Of a DNA stretch of 64,000 nt, positions 1 to 9,599 are shown in pieces. Made by a program: the position numbers and the translations under genes. Each line of letters starts with the position of its first letter. Position 1 is the first letter of the stretch. Source of the DNA: a bacterium SCSIO 12827 (GTDB lineage Bacteria > Pseudomonadota > Alphaproteobacteria > Rhodospirillales > Casp-alpha2). The stretch lies in the NCBI GenBank assembly GCA_024397995.1, contig CP073746.1, positions 1,550,001 to 1,614,000 on the forward strand, in the 5' to 3' direction. Below the pieces are notes generated by a model, which was given only the letters and a program-made list of their open reading frames with translations, was not told the DNA's origin and made no database searches.

Positions 1-1
1 T

Positions 2-2128
2 AACGCCGGGGGGGCCGTCGAAGGGGCTGGCGACCAGGTCAATGCGGCGGTCAACGAGACGGCGAGCCAGCTGCACGAATTGGATGCGACCATGCGCGGG
101 CGTCTGGAACAGATCGTCGCCGCGTCGACCCAGACCACTGCCGCGATCGGTGCGACCCTGGACGCGGTCAAGCGGGGCACCACGGGCTTGCAGGTATCCG
201 GGGCCGAGGCCGTGGGCGAAATGACCAAGGCCGGTGCCGCGCTGAACGGCCAGTCGCGGGCGATCCGTGAAGTGGCGGATCATGCGGCGAACCTGTTGTC
301 CATGGTCACGGAAATCCTGTTCCGTCAGGGCGAGGCCGTGTCGGAAACGTCGGACGCCGCAAACCGCAAGATGAATGCCCTGCGTGACGCGATGGAGCTG
401 CGCACGGTGGAACTGGAGCGGGTCAGCACCCTGACGGATGAGCGCATCGCCAGCGCCCGGCGCTTCTTGAAGGATGCGGCGGGTGAATTGGACGAGGCGA
501 CGGCGCGGGCATCTGGCCGGGTGGCGGAAGCATCCGACTCCCTTACGGCTGGCAGCGTCAAGGTCGAGGAAGTGGTCGACCATGCGGTGTCGCGCTTGGG
601 CACCATCGGCGATGTCGTTAAGGAAGTGGTACAGGAAGCGGTCACCGATTCAGACCGTACGACGGCGCGTCTGGCCGGCATCCGCAATGGGTTGACGCAA
701 TACAGGGGCGAGTTGGAACAGGCGGTGACGGACGCCCGCGAACGCCTGACCAGTCTGTCGACTGTCATGCGCACCTCGGCCGCCGATGTGACCAAGGCGT
801 CGGAAACTGCCGGCACGGATCTGCATGGGTTCTCGGAACGCCTGCAGGAACAGGCGGTCAACGTCACGCGCATGGCCAACGACGCGGCGGCGCGCTTGAT
901 GCGTGTGGGCGAAGGGCTGCAAAGCCGCGCCAACGAGGTTGCCCAAACCGTCGACAAGTCATCCAACATGGTGACCCTGATTTCTGATTCCCTGCATTCG
1001 TCGTCGCAGCAACTGACCGGCGTTGTCGAGCGGGCCTCGGGCCAGGTCGAAGCCATCGGCACCATGCTGCGTCAGCGCACCGTGGAATTGGAAGGCATGT
1101 CGGACAGCACCCTGGCGGGGCTGAAGGACCTGGGCCGGGAGTTCCGTGCGCGCCTGGACGAATTGGAAAACGTGTCGCGTGACCTGACATCGCGGGTCGA
1201 TGAGGCATCCCATTCCCTCGATACCCGGGCCGAACAGCTTGACCGCGTGTCGGAACGCGCCGTTCAGCGCTTGGATCAGGCCGGTGAGGCGGTGGCCCGC
1301 ACCTCGACCGAGGCTGACGGCTTGTGGCGCGAAAGCAGCGAGAAAATTAACCGCCTGTCGGAAGTCCTACGTGCCCATACGGACGAAGCCGGCGGCCTTG
1401 CCGATAAGGTTCTGACCAAGATGGATGGCGCTGCCGAAACGCTGCGCCGCCAGATGGACCACCTGTCATCCAACTACCGACTGGCGGAGCAGAGTATTAC
1501 CGCCCTGGGTCAGTCGATCAGCGAGCGGGGACGTCAGCTTGGCAAGGCGTCGGACGAAGCCATTTCCAAGGTCGGGCTGTGGGATTCGGCACTGCGCAAT
1601 CAGGCGGAGAACATCAACCGTTCGCTCGGCGACTTCAGCCGCCGTGCCCAGGAAACCAGCACCAATCTGGAAGCCCAGTCGCGCCAACTGCAATTTGCCA
1701 GCGATGATGCGCGCTCGATCCTGGATGCCCTCACCAAGCGCAAGGAAGACGTTCAGGTATCTGACTTCCTGCAGCAGATGGGTTTTGTCACGGAACGTCT
1801 GCAATCCGTCGCGGTCGATCTTAACCGATCACTGGAAGTGCCGATCAGCGAAGACGAATGGCGTCGCTTCAACCAAGGCGAAAAAGGCGTCTTCGTGCGC
1901 AAGATGCTGGGCTTCCGGGAAAAGACGAAGCTTGATGCCATCGCCAAGCTGTATCGCGAGAACCCGGAATTCCGGGATTATGCCGGCCGCTACCTCAGCG
2001 AGTTCGAGCGGGTGCTGCGCGAGGCCGCAAAACGCGATCCGGACAACATCCTGCGCACGACCTTCCTGTCGTCCGATGTCGGCAAGGTTTATATGATCCT
2101 GGCCCGCGCTCTCGGCAGAAACATCTGA
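2..2128 (+). CDS. Large coiled-coil protein, 5' end outside the window
   Basis: The frame is open from the first bases of the window, so the visible 708 residues are the C-terminal part of a longer protein. Almost all of it is heptad-like sequence rich in Ala, Glu, Arg, Ser and Thr with recurring patterns such as RTVELE, LDRVSERA and VSATTD-like helices, resembling apolipoprotein A1/A4/E-type or chemoreceptor-like long coiled coils. The last 120 residues (from about FLQQMGFVTERL) are less repetitive, contain a compact basic and aromatic segment (EDEWRRFNQGEKGVFVRKML) and may be a folded C-terminal domain. No enzyme motif or membrane segment is visible in this part. Function is unknown; a scaffold or envelope/cytoskeleton role is only a guess. 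It ends 28 bases before the convergent cobA. Confidence 0.8.
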   Translation, partial: NAGGAVEGAGDQVNAAVNETASQLHELDATMRGRLEQIVAASTQTTAAIGATLDAVKRGTTGLQVSGAEAVGEMTKAGAALNGQSRAIREVADHAANLLSMVTEILFRQGEAVSETSDAANRKMNALRDAMELRTVELERVSTLTDERIASARRFLKDAAGELDEATARASGRVAEASDSLTAGSVKVEEVVDHAVSRLGTIGDVVKEVVQEAVTDSDRTTARLAGIRNGLTQYRGELEQAVTDARERLTSLSTVMRTSAADVTKASETAGTDLHGFSERLQEQAVNVTRMANDAAARLMRVGEGLQSRANEVAQTVDKSSNMVTLISDSLHSSSQQLTGVVERASGQVEAIGTMLRQRTVELEGMSDSTLAGLKDLGREFRARLDELENVSRDLTSRVDEASHSLDTRAEQLDRVSERAVQRLDQAGEAVARTSTEADGLWRESSEKINRLSEVLRAHTDEAGGLADKVLTKMDGAAETLRRQMDHLSSNYRLAEQSITALGQSISERGRQLGKASDEAISKVGLWDSALRNQAENINRSLGDFSRRAQETSTNLEAQSRQLQFASDDARSILDALTKRKEDVQVSDFLQQMGFVTERLQSVAVDLNRSLEVPISEDEWRRFNQGEKGVFVRKMLGFREKTKLDAIAKLYRENPEFRDYAGRYLSEFERVLREAAKRDPDNILRTTFLSSDVGKVYMILARALGRNI

Positions 2129-2156
2129 TTTTGAAAGAGGCCGGGGGGTGGGGAAC

Positions 2157-2957
2157 TTAGTCCCCGCCGTCCGCTTCGCCGTCTTCGATGCGCCCTGGAT
2201 TGAACCATTCCAGGTCCTGGGCCAGGCCGGCAACCTTGCCGATCACCAGCAGTGTGGCGCCTACAAGCTGCGCATGTTCAACCGCGTCGGCAAGGTCCTT
2301 GAGCACCGCATGCACCGTGCGTTGTTGCGGGCGCGTGCCCTGGTTGATGGCCGCAGCGGGGGTGTCCGGTGCCAGACCATGGCTGATCAGTTGTTCGCAG
2401 ATCACCGCCAGATTGGTCAGGCCCATGTAGACGACCAAGGTGGTTTCCGGATCAGCAAGTCCGTCCCAATCCAGTTCCAGCGATCCCTCGGTGGCCAGAT
2501 GGCCGGTAATGAAACGCACGCTATGGGCAAGGCCCCGGTGGGTCAGGGGAATTCCCGCATAGGCGGCGCAGCCGGCGGACGAGGTAATGCCCGGCACGAT
2601 TTCGAACGGGATGTTCTCCCGCGTGAGATGCAGCGCTTCCTCGCCGCCGCGCCCGAACACGAAGGGGTCGCCGCCCTTGAGCCGCACGACCCGGCGGCCG
2701 GACCGCGCGAGTTTGACCAGAAGGACATTGATGTCGTCTTGCGGCATGTGGTGATTGCGGGCCTGCTTGCCGGCGAAGATGCGGCTGGCGCCGGCGGGAA
2801 TCAGATCGAGAATCTCGTCCGACACCAACTTGTCATAGACCACCACATCGGCTCCCATGATGCGCCGCAGGCCCTTGACCGTCAGCAGGTCCGGGTCGCC
2901 CGGACCGGCGCCGACAATGGCGACAGGTGTAACGGCGGGGGGAGATTTTCTGTTCAT
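2157..2957 (-). CDS. cobA: Uroporphyrinogen-III C-methyltransferase (SUMT)
   Basis: 266 residues. It methylates uroporphyrinogen III at C2 and C7 with S-adenosylmethionine to give precorrin-2, the entry to siroheme and cobalamin. Diagnostic motifs are VGAGPGDPDLLTVKG near the N-terminus, VVRLKGGDPFVFGRGGEE, and the GITSS loop; length fits a single-domain SUMT rather than a CysG fusion. The start is set at MNRKSP because the open frame continues upstream for over 400 codons that do not resemble the family and lie opposite ctaA. It is divergent from ctaA (168-base gap) and convergent with the coiled-coil gene. Siroheme supply would serve sulfite reductase, in keeping with the sulfate-assimilation genes a few kilobases away. 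Confidence 0.95.
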   Translation of the reverse strand: MNRKSPPAVTPVAIVGAGPGDPDLLTVKGLRRIMGADVVVYDKLVSDEILDLIPAGASRIFAGKQARNHHMPQDDINVLLVKLARSGRRVVRLKGGDPFVFGRGGEEALHLTRENIPFEIVPGITSSAGCAAYAGIPLTHRGLAHSVRFITGHLATEGSLELDWDGLADPETTLVVYMGLTNLAVICEQLISHGLAPDTPAAAINQGTRPQQRTVHAVLKDLADAVEHAQLVGATLLVIGKVAGLAQDLEWFNPGRIEDGEADGGD

Positions 2958-3125
2958 GCGGTTGGCTTCGTCGGGCGATTGCGATATGACGCGAGGGCGT
3001 GCGGGCCTGTGCGGCGGCGTCTGCGCCACACCATTGTGCAAAACCCCCGCTGAATCAATGGCACCGGATATCTTTTCGGTGTCCTCCCGCTGTAAGAATG
3101 TAACCGGAAACGTGGACAGCCACCC

Positions 3126-4184
3126 ATGAACACCGCCACGGATACCCGCGAAGCGAACCATTCCCGGCCCGGCGCCTTCGATCCCGTCGCCACTTGGTTG
3201 CTGGTGATCTGCGCCATGGTCTTCGCCATGATTATTCTCGGCGGGGTGACGCGCCTGACCCAATCGGGCCTGTCCATGGTTGACTGGCATCCGGTTACGG
3301 GTTGGCTGCCGCCCCTGACCGAAGCCGCCTGGCAGGCGGCCTTCGATGCCTACCGGCAAAGCCCGGAATACCGGCATGTCAACGCGGGTATGAGCCTCAG
3401 CGGGTTTCAGGAAATCTTCTGGCTGGAATACTTGCACCGCTTGTTCGGGCGCATCATCGGGGTTGTGTTTTTCATTCCCTTCGCCTGGTTTCTGGCGAAA
3501 GGGCGCCTGAACGGCCCGATCCGGAAAAAATGCGTGATCCTGTTCGTGCTTGGCGGGCTGCAGGGGGTGTTGGGCTGGTACATGGTGAAAAGCGGGCTGG
3601 TCGACGAGCCGTCGGTCAGCCAATACCGTCTGGCCGCCCACCTGTCCCTGGCGCTGGCGATTTACCTGTTTGCACTGTGGACCGCGCTGGACATCATCCA
3701 GCCGCGTTATGCGGTGGTGCCCCGGGATCGGGCGCGATTTGTCGCCTGGGCCACGGGAGTGCTGGGCTTCATCTTCCTGACCGTGTTTTCCGGCGCCCTG
3801 GTCGCCGGGCTGGACGCGGGGCTGATGTACAACACCTTCCCCCTGATGGAAGGCCGCCTGTTGCCGGCCGACGCCTTTCAACTGCGTCCGGTTTATCTGA
3901 ATTTCTTCGAGGATCGGGCGACGGTGCAGTTCGATCACCGGGTTCTGGCCGTTTCGACGGTCTGCCTTGTCGTGGCATTCTGGGCCGGCGTGCATCGGGC
4001 CGACGCTCCCCAAGGGGTCAAGCGGGGGGCCGGGTTCATGGCCCTGGCGGTCCTTGCCCAGGCAGGCATCGGCATCGCCACCCTGCTGATGGCGGTGCCG
4101 GTTGCCCTGGGCGCCCTGCATCAGGCCGGGGCCGTGGTGCTGTTGACCTCGGCATTGTGGTGCCTTCATCAGGCCCGGCGTTGA
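3126..4184 (+). CDS. ctaA: Heme A synthase (COX15/CtaA family)
   Basis: 352 residues, the usual length of the alphaproteobacterial/mitochondrial COX15 type. It oxidises the C8 methyl group of heme O to a formyl group, making heme A for aa3-type cytochrome oxidase, in the cytoplasmic membrane. Family signatures are visible: GGVTRLTQSGLSMVDWHPV after the first membrane span, LEYLHRLFGRIIG with the conserved heme-ligand histidine, and FDHRVLAVST near the C-terminal half with the paired histidine. About eight hydrophobic spans are present. It is divergent from cobA and followed after 107 bases by the DHH gene. Confidence 0.95.
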   Translation: MNTATDTREANHSRPGAFDPVATWLLVICAMVFAMIILGGVTRLTQSGLSMVDWHPVTGWLPPLTEAAWQAAFDAYRQSPEYRHVNAGMSLSGFQEIFWLEYLHRLFGRIIGVVFFIPFAWFLAKGRLNGPIRKKCVILFVLGGLQGVLGWYMVKSGLVDEPSVSQYRLAAHLSLALAIYLFALWTALDIIQPRYAVVPRDRARFVAWATGVLGFIFLTVFSGALVAGLDAGLMYNTFPLMEGRLLPADAFQLRPVYLNFFEDRATVQFDHRVLAVSTVCLVVAFWAGVHRADAPQGVKRGAGFMALAVLAQAGIGIATLLMAVPVALGALHQAGAVVLLTSALWCLHQARR

Positions 4185-4291
4185 TAGATTTGGGTTCCCT
4201 AACGCCACGAATCCCGGCAAACTGCGCCCAGATATCAGCCCACATCAAAACGGGATCAAAAATCGGCCCAGAGACGGGGGAAGACTAGGTT

Positions 4292-5221
4292 ATGACTGAC
4301 AAATTTCGCCTGATTACCCGAAGCGACTTCGATGGATTGGTCTGCGCCGTCCTTCTGAAGGAACTTGATATGATTGACGATATCAAGTTCGTCCATCCGA
4401 AGGATATGCAAGACGGCACCATCCTGGTGTCGGAGCGCGACATCTCCACGAACCTGCCCTACGTTCCCGGGATTCATCTGGCGTTCGACCATCACCTCAG
4501 TGAAACCCTGCGCATGGAGGACAAGCCGGAAAACCACATCATTGATCCGGATGCCCCCTCTGCTGCCCGTGTCGTCTATGATTATTACGGCGGTAAGGCC
4601 GGATTCCCCAACGTGGCCGACGATATGATGGCGGCCGTCGATAAGGGCGACGCCGCGCAGTTCAACAAGGACGAGGTACTCAATCCCCAGGGCTGGGACC
4701 TCATGAACTTCCTGATGGACGCACGCACGGGGTTGGGCCGCTTCCGTGAGTTTCGGGTTTCCAACTATCAGTTGATGATGGACCTGATTGATTATTGTCG
4801 GGGCCATTCCATTGAACAGATCCTGGACCTGGCCGACGTCAAGGAACGGGTGGAGCTTTATAACGAGCACCGGGAAAAGCAGATCGATCAGATCAAGCGG
4901 TGTTCCACGGTACACGGCAATCTGGTGGTGCTTGACCTGCGGGAAGAAGAAACCATCTTCGCCGGCAACCGGTTCATGATCTATGCGCTGTATCCGGACA
5001 CCAATATCTCGATCCACGTCATGTGGGGCATGCAAAAGATGAACACCGTGTTCGCGACCGGCAAATCGATCCTCAACCGCACGTCGAATACGAACGTCGG
5101 TGAACTGATGCTCAAATATGGCGGCGGGGGGCACCTGAACGCGGGGACCTGCCAGGTGGAAAATGAAGATGCCGAACGGATTCTGGGGGAATTGATCGAA
5201 CAGATTACCGCGGACGGATAA
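4292..5221 (+). CDS. DHH-superfamily phosphoesterase (exopolyphosphatase-like)
   Basis: 309 residues. The N-terminal DHH domain has the metal-binding motifs SDFDG (residues 11-15) and FDHHLSE (DHH at 66-68); the C-terminal DHHA1 domain has GGGGH at 277-281 followed by LNAGTC. Such proteins are Mn-dependent phosphoesterases acting on short RNAs, pAp, c-di-nucleotides or polyphosphate; members like this one are often labelled exopolyphosphatase, but the substrate cannot be read from sequence. No membrane segment or GGDEF domain is present, so it is not a GdpP-type enzyme. Its stop overlaps the ATG of the downstream S41 protease by one base (TAATG), which argues for translational coupling and a two-gene operon. 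Confidence 0.85.
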   Translation: MTDKFRLITRSDFDGLVCAVLLKELDMIDDIKFVHPKDMQDGTILVSERDISTNLPYVPGIHLAFDHHLSETLRMEDKPENHIIDPDAPSAARVVYDYYGGKAGFPNVADDMMAAVDKGDAAQFNKDEVLNPQGWDLMNFLMDARTGLGRFREFRVSNYQLMMDLIDYCRGHSIEQILDLADVKERVELYNEHREKQIDQIKRCSTVHGNLVVLDLREEETIFAGNRFMIYALYPDTNISIHVMWGMQKMNTVFATGKSILNRTSNTNVGELMLKYGGGGHLNAGTCQVENEDAERILGELIEQITADG

Positions 5222-6750
5222 TGGATCGGCCGGGCGAAACCAAACCGCAGGACCCAAGACCGAAGAGAGCGCTCCGCGCGTCCCTGGCATGGACGGGGGC
5301 GGCGGTTCTTGGTTTTGGGGTGGCGGTAGGGATCGCCGGATGCACCGCCCAGCAGTCCAGCGTCGCCCGCGTGATGGAGGCGCTTGGCGTCGACCGTCTG
5401 GCCCTCAGCGATGAAACCCGCCAGCAGCTTGACCGGTTCAACGCGGTTTATGACCGCTATGTCAGCACCCGCGATGCCGAGGAACGCCTGGATTACTTTC
5501 GCTTCGCCTTTCGCCGCGTGCGGGCGTCCTATGTGCGCGATCTCAATGACGCCGAACTGATCGACGCCGCCATCAAGGGCGTGGAGAAGGACAAGCCGGA
5601 ACCGGCCAGCTTGGCGCCTCGCGATCTGGTCGAGAAGGCGCTGGACGGCATGCTGCAGTCCCTTGATCCCCATTCCGACTACATGAACGCCCGCGAGTTC
5701 GAGGAAACCTACATCACGACGCGCGGTGAATTCGGTGGCCTGGGCATCGAGGTGACGATGGAGGAGGGGCTGGTCAAGATCGTCTCTCCCATCGAGGATA
5801 CTCCGGCCGAACGCGCAGGCCTTCAATCGGGCGACCGTATCACCGCTGTCGATGGTGACCCGGTCCTGGGCAAGAGCCTGAGCGAGGCCGTGGCCAAGAT
5901 GCGCGGCGATCCGGGGACCGAGATCGTTCTGCGCATCCGCCGGGGCAGCCAGCCCGAATTCGACGTTACCGTGGTACGCGCGGTGATCAAGGTACGTGCC
6001 GTCCGGTGGCGGGTCGACGGCGACATCGGTTATGTCCGGGTCACCCGGTTCTCGGAAAAGGTCGAAAGCGGCATCGCCAAGGCCATGGCGGAATTGCGCA
6101 CCCAGCCCGATACCCAGATTCGGGGCGTGGTTCTGGACCTGCGCTCGAACCCGGGTGGTCTGCTGGATCAATCGTTGATCCTTGCCGACAGCTTTCTGGA
6201 TAAGGGCGGGATCGTTTCCGTGCGCGGCCGCACGGACGAAAATCAGCGCAATTACGATGCCCGGCCCGGCGATCTTGCCCGCAACCTGCCGATCGTGGTG
6301 CTGATCAACGGCGGTTCAGCCTCGGCGTCGGAAATCGTCGCCAGCGCCCTGCAATACCACGGTCGGGCAACGGTTATGGGCACGCGGTCCTTCGGCAAGG
6401 GGTCGGTGCAGACCATCATGCCGCTGCCGGTGGAAGGGGCGCTTCGTCTGACCACGGCGCTCTACTATTCGCCGTCCGGCCATACCATTCAGGCCGAGGG
6501 CGTGCATCCAGACATCGTCATCCAGCCGGAAGCCCAGGACCCGTCACAACGGGAGAAGGATTTGCCGGGGGCACTTCCCGGCGAGGACCAGGATGCCGCT
6601 GACGGCAAGCCGCGCATTCCGGAAAAAAGCTGCCCCGAAGAAGGCGAGCGCAAGGACCGGGTGTTGGGGTGTGCTTATTCGTTCCTCAAGGCCGGATCGA
6701 CTGAGGGCTTCCTTGCGGAAATGGCCGCGCGCGGCAAGCGCGCCAGCTAG
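5221..6750 (+). CDS. ctpA: S41-family carboxy-terminal processing protease, lipoprotein
   Basis: 509 residues. A basic N-region and hydrophobic stretch end in the lipobox IAGC (Cys41), so the enzyme is predicted to be lipid-anchored in the periplasm. A PDZ domain lies at about 165-250 (GGLGIEVTM, ERAGLQSGDRITAVDG) and the S41 protease core at about 265-440. The catalytic dyad is visible: Ser370 in GGSASASE and Lys393 in RSFGKGSVQ. Tail-specific proteases of this type trim C-termini of periplasmic proteins, often envelope or cell-wall regulators. The C-terminal 70 residues are charged and contain CPEEGERKDRVLGC, with two cysteines that could pair. It is coupled to the upstream DHH gene and convergent with cysNC (24-base gap). 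Confidence 0.93.
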   Translation: MDRPGETKPQDPRPKRALRASLAWTGAAVLGFGVAVGIAGCTAQQSSVARVMEALGVDRLALSDETRQQLDRFNAVYDRYVSTRDAEERLDYFRFAFRRVRASYVRDLNDAELIDAAIKGVEKDKPEPASLAPRDLVEKALDGMLQSLDPHSDYMNAREFEETYITTRGEFGGLGIEVTMEEGLVKIVSPIEDTPAERAGLQSGDRITAVDGDPVLGKSLSEAVAKMRGDPGTEIVLRIRRGSQPEFDVTVVRAVIKVRAVRWRVDGDIGYVRVTRFSEKVESGIAKAMAELRTQPDTQIRGVVLDLRSNPGGLLDQSLILADSFLDKGGIVSVRGRTDENQRNYDARPGDLARNLPIVVLINGGSASASEIVASALQYHGRATVMGTRSFGKGSVQTIMPLPVEGALRLTTALYYSPSGHTIQAEGVHPDIVIQPEAQDPSQREKDLPGALPGEDQDAADGKPRIPEKSCPEEGERKDRVLGCAYSFLKAGSTEGFLAEMAARGKRAS

Positions 6751-6774
6751 TGCCCGCTGCCGGCGGATGCACCG

Positions 6775-8691
6775 TCAGCAACCATCCACCTTATCAAAGG
6801 TCGCAAGCGCGTAGTCGACCAGGCGTTCGACGCAGGCGTCGACCTCCAAATTGGCTGTGTCGATGACCAGTTCGGGGGCATGCGGCGCTTCGTAGGGGGC
6901 GGATATCCCGGTGAACTCGGGAATTTCCCCGGTCCGGGCTTTCTTGTAGAGGCCCTTGGGATCGCGCCGTTCGCAGACGTCCAGATCCGCCGCCACATGG
7001 ATTTCGTGGAACAGGTCGCCGGCGCGGGCACGCACGCCGTCACGGTCCGCCCGGTAGGGGGAAATGAAGGCGGTGACGACAATGAAACCGGCACGGGCGA
7101 GAATTTGCGCCAGTTCACCGACGCGCCGAATGTTTTCCTGACGGTCATCGGGGGAAAAACCCAAGTCGGCGCAAAGTCCGTGACGGACGTTGTCACCATC
7201 CAGCACGAAGACTTGCTTGCCGCGCCGGAACAGGGCCTCCTCCAGCCGCAGCGCCAGGGTCGATTTCCCCGAACCAGACAAACCGGTGAACCAAAGGATG
7301 CCGCTTTTATGGCCGTTCGCGGCCCAGCGCTCGGGCATGTCGATGCGGTGTTCGACCCGCTGGATGTTTGCTGACTTGGGGGATTGCTGACGATCTTCGG
7401 TGGCAAATCCTTCAAGGTCGATCAGGCCGCAGCCGACGATGCGGTGGTCGGCGACCAAGACGAACCGCCCGGTCTGCGGTGCCTCGCCGTATGCGTCTGC
7501 CGCCATATGTCCGCGCGAACGGAACACCACGTCGGCGATCTGATTGCGGCTGACCTGCGCCGACGCGGATGTCGACATGTCCCCGGCGTCGAGAACGTGT
7601 TCGATCGTCTCGGCGATGCACAGGTATTCGCCCGCGTTCAACTTCATCTTGTAGCGTTTGCCGGGGGTCAGGGGCTCGGCGCCGAACCACACGATGCGGC
7701 CGCGCAGGGCATTGATCAGGTGGGGTGGGGTTGCCTTATGGGCGCCGACGGCACCGCGTTCGATGAACGACTGCTGGTCCAGGGTGATGCCGATTGACTG
7801 TCCCGTTCCGGCCCGGGTGGGACGGTCCGACGGGTTTTTCGGCGTTGGCCAGATCTCGATGCTCTTGACCCGCCCGCTGCGATTGCCGGGCGAGAATTGA
7901 ATTTCGTCACCCACGGCCAGGCTGCCGGACAGAATGCGCCCGGCGAGGATGCGGCGTTCATCGAACTTGTACACCCCTTGTACGATGAAACGGAGTGGTG
8001 CCGCCGCAGCGTCGGCGGCAGCGGTGCCGGGAACCAAGGCGTTCAGATGCCTGATCAGAGCCGGGCCTGAATACCAAGGCATGGCGGCGCCCTGCGTCAG
8101 GATGTTTTCACCGTCGCGGGCGGCCACGGGGATGGCCTTGACGCGCTCAGCATCGAACCCAAGGGAGGCGAGATGGGCCGTCACCTGGCCTGCCAGATCA
8201 TCAAACCGGACCTGATCGTATCCGACCAGATCCATCTTGGTCACGGCGACGATGACATCGCGGATGCCCAGGAGCCCCAGCAGGAAGGCATGGCGTTGGG
8301 TTTCCGCCTGCAAGCCGTCCTTGGCGTCGACCAGCAGCACGGCGGCATCTGCCTGGGCGGCGCCGGTGACCATGTTCTTGATGAATTCGTGATGCCCCGG
8401 GGCGTCGATAAAGACGAAGCGGCGGGCATTCGTTTCGGCCTGAACCTGGGTTGAATCGATGGTGATGCCCTGATCCCGCTCGGCGCGCAACGCGTCCAGC
8501 AGGAATGCCCATTCGAACACCACGCCACGCCGCTTGCAGCTTTCGGCGACGGCTTCCATCTTGCCTTCGGGAAGGGCGCCCAGGTCGGTCAGCAGGCGGC
8601 CCAGCAGGGTCGATTTGCCATGGTCGACGTGGCCTGCGAATACGACTTTGACCATGGGCTTGCGGTTGGCGGATGCGGGAGCGGCAGCCAT
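6775..8691 (-). CDS. cysNC: Bifunctional sulfate adenylyltransferase subunit 1 / APS kinase (CysN-CysC)
   Basis: 638 residues from the ATG that overlaps the cysD stop (TGATG). The first about 430 residues are the CysN GTPase, with GHVDHGKSTL (P-loop), DAPGHHEFIKNM (G3) and TKMD (G4), which drives APS synthesis by CysD. The last about 195 residues are APS kinase, with GLSGSGKS, DGDNVRHGL, FISPYRADRD and KGLYKKAR, all apparently intact, making PAPS from APS. The frame is open for 107 more codons upstream, but that part overlaps cysD and lacks similarity, so it is not included. It is last in the minus-strand order cysH, cysD, cysNC. Confidence 0.97.
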   Translation of the reverse strand: MAAAPASANRKPMVKVVFAGHVDHGKSTLLGRLLTDLGALPEGKMEAVAESCKRRGVVFEWAFLLDALRAERDQGITIDSTQVQAETNARRFVFIDAPGHHEFIKNMVTGAAQADAAVLLVDAKDGLQAETQRHAFLLGLLGIRDVIVAVTKMDLVGYDQVRFDDLAGQVTAHLASLGFDAERVKAIPVAARDGENILTQGAAMPWYSGPALIRHLNALVPGTAAADAAAAPLRFIVQGVYKFDERRILAGRILSGSLAVGDEIQFSPGNRSGRVKSIEIWPTPKNPSDRPTRAGTGQSIGITLDQQSFIERGAVGAHKATPPHLINALRGRIVWFGAEPLTPGKRYKMKLNAGEYLCIAETIEHVLDAGDMSTSASAQVSRNQIADVVFRSRGHMAADAYGEAPQTGRFVLVADHRIVGCGLIDLEGFATEDRQQSPKSANIQRVEHRIDMPERWAANGHKSGILWFTGLSGSGKSTLALRLEEALFRRGKQVFVLDGDNVRHGLCADLGFSPDDRQENIRRVGELAQILARAGFIVVTAFISPYRADRDGVRARAGDLFHEIHVAADLDVCERRDPKGLYKKARTGEIPEFTGISAPYEAPHAPELVIDTANLEVDACVERLVDYALATFDKVDGC

Positions 8692-9485
8692 CACATGTAG
8701 CCTTCCGTGCGCAGACGTTCGAAAGAATCCTCGGCCTCGTGATCCATGGCGCGGCCTGAGCGTTCGGCGACGTGGGTCTGTTCCAACTCGGTGATGATGG
8801 CTTCGATGGTCGCGGCTTGGCTGGCCACGGGATGGGTGATGTCCTGGTCGCCGAGCGATCGGTATCGCTGGCCGTTGCGGGCGAAGTAGAGGTCGACCAC
8901 GGGGATTCCCTCGCGCGCGATGTAGCGCCAGATATCGAGTTCCGACCAATGAAGGATGGGATGGACGCGCACATGGGTTCCGGGCGGAAAGTCCGTGTTG
9001 TACTGGCCCCACAGTTCGGGCGGTTGGTCACGCACATCCCAGGCCGCATCGACGCTGCGCGGGCTGAACACCCGTTCCTTGGCGCGCGTGCCTTCTTCGT
9101 CGCGGCGGATTCCGGCGCAGATGCCGTCAAACCCCTCGCGCTCAATCAGCTCCTTCAGGCCCCGGGTCTTGCGTTGGGCGCGTCGCGTCGCTGGCGGAAG
9201 ATCCTGATCCATGTCTTCTAGCGGCGGGCAGCCGCCGACGATCAGCTTGACCCCCCATTCGACGGCATAGCGGTCACGGAAGGCGTACATTTCAGGAAAC
9301 TTGTTGCCGGTATCGACATGCACCAGCGGAAACGGGACATGGCCGAAGAACGCCTTTTTGGCGAGCCAGACCATGACGTTTGAATCCTTTCCGAGCGACC
9401 ACAACATCCCGAGCCGCGAAAAAGCCTGATAGGCCTCGCGTAGGATGAAGATGCTTTCGCTTTCCAGTTGGTCGAGATCGTCCAT
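8691..9485 (-). CDS. cysD: Sulfate adenylyltransferase subunit 2 (CysD)
   Basis: 264 residues. It is the ATP-PPase subunit that adenylates sulfate to APS with CysN. The start MDDLDQLESESIFILREAY matches the usual CysD N-terminus; 20 further open codons upstream do not. The PP-loop appears as SLGKDSNVM (usual form SxGKDSxVM), followed by VHVDTGNKFPEMYAFRD and GICAGIRRDEEGTRAKERVFS, then the WSELDIWRYI motif. Its TGA shares one base with the ATG of cysNC, indicating translational coupling. cysH lies 114 bases upstream on the same strand; I see no terminator in that gap, so a three-gene transcript is possible. Confidence 0.96.
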   Translation of the reverse strand: MDDLDQLESESIFILREAYQAFSRLGMLWSLGKDSNVMVWLAKKAFFGHVPFPLVHVDTGNKFPEMYAFRDRYAVEWGVKLIVGGCPPLEDMDQDLPPATRRAQRKTRGLKELIEREGFDGICAGIRRDEEGTRAKERVFSPRSVDAAWDVRDQPPELWGQYNTDFPPGTHVRVHPILHWSELDIWRYIAREGIPVVDLYFARNGQRYRSLGDQDITHPVASQAATIEAIITELEQTHVAERSGRAMDHEAEDSFERLRTEGYM

Positions 9486-9599
9486 TGTCGTGTGTCTTTT
9501 CGGTCGTGAACCGCAATTAGCCAAATCGTACGATGTTGCGGGCATGCAGCGTAAATTTGAAAGGTTAAGAACGCCGAAATTTCCCGGTTCAAGTCAAAA

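Noticed and set aside
2958-4220. Upstream extension of the cobA reading frame to 687 residues
   Set aside because: The extra part lies opposite ctaA, is rich in Gln, His, Pro and Gly, and does not resemble SUMT; the family start is at 2957.
8692-9012. Upstream extension of cysNC by 107 codons
   Set aside because: It overlaps cysD in another frame and lacks similarity; the TGATG overlap gives the natural start.
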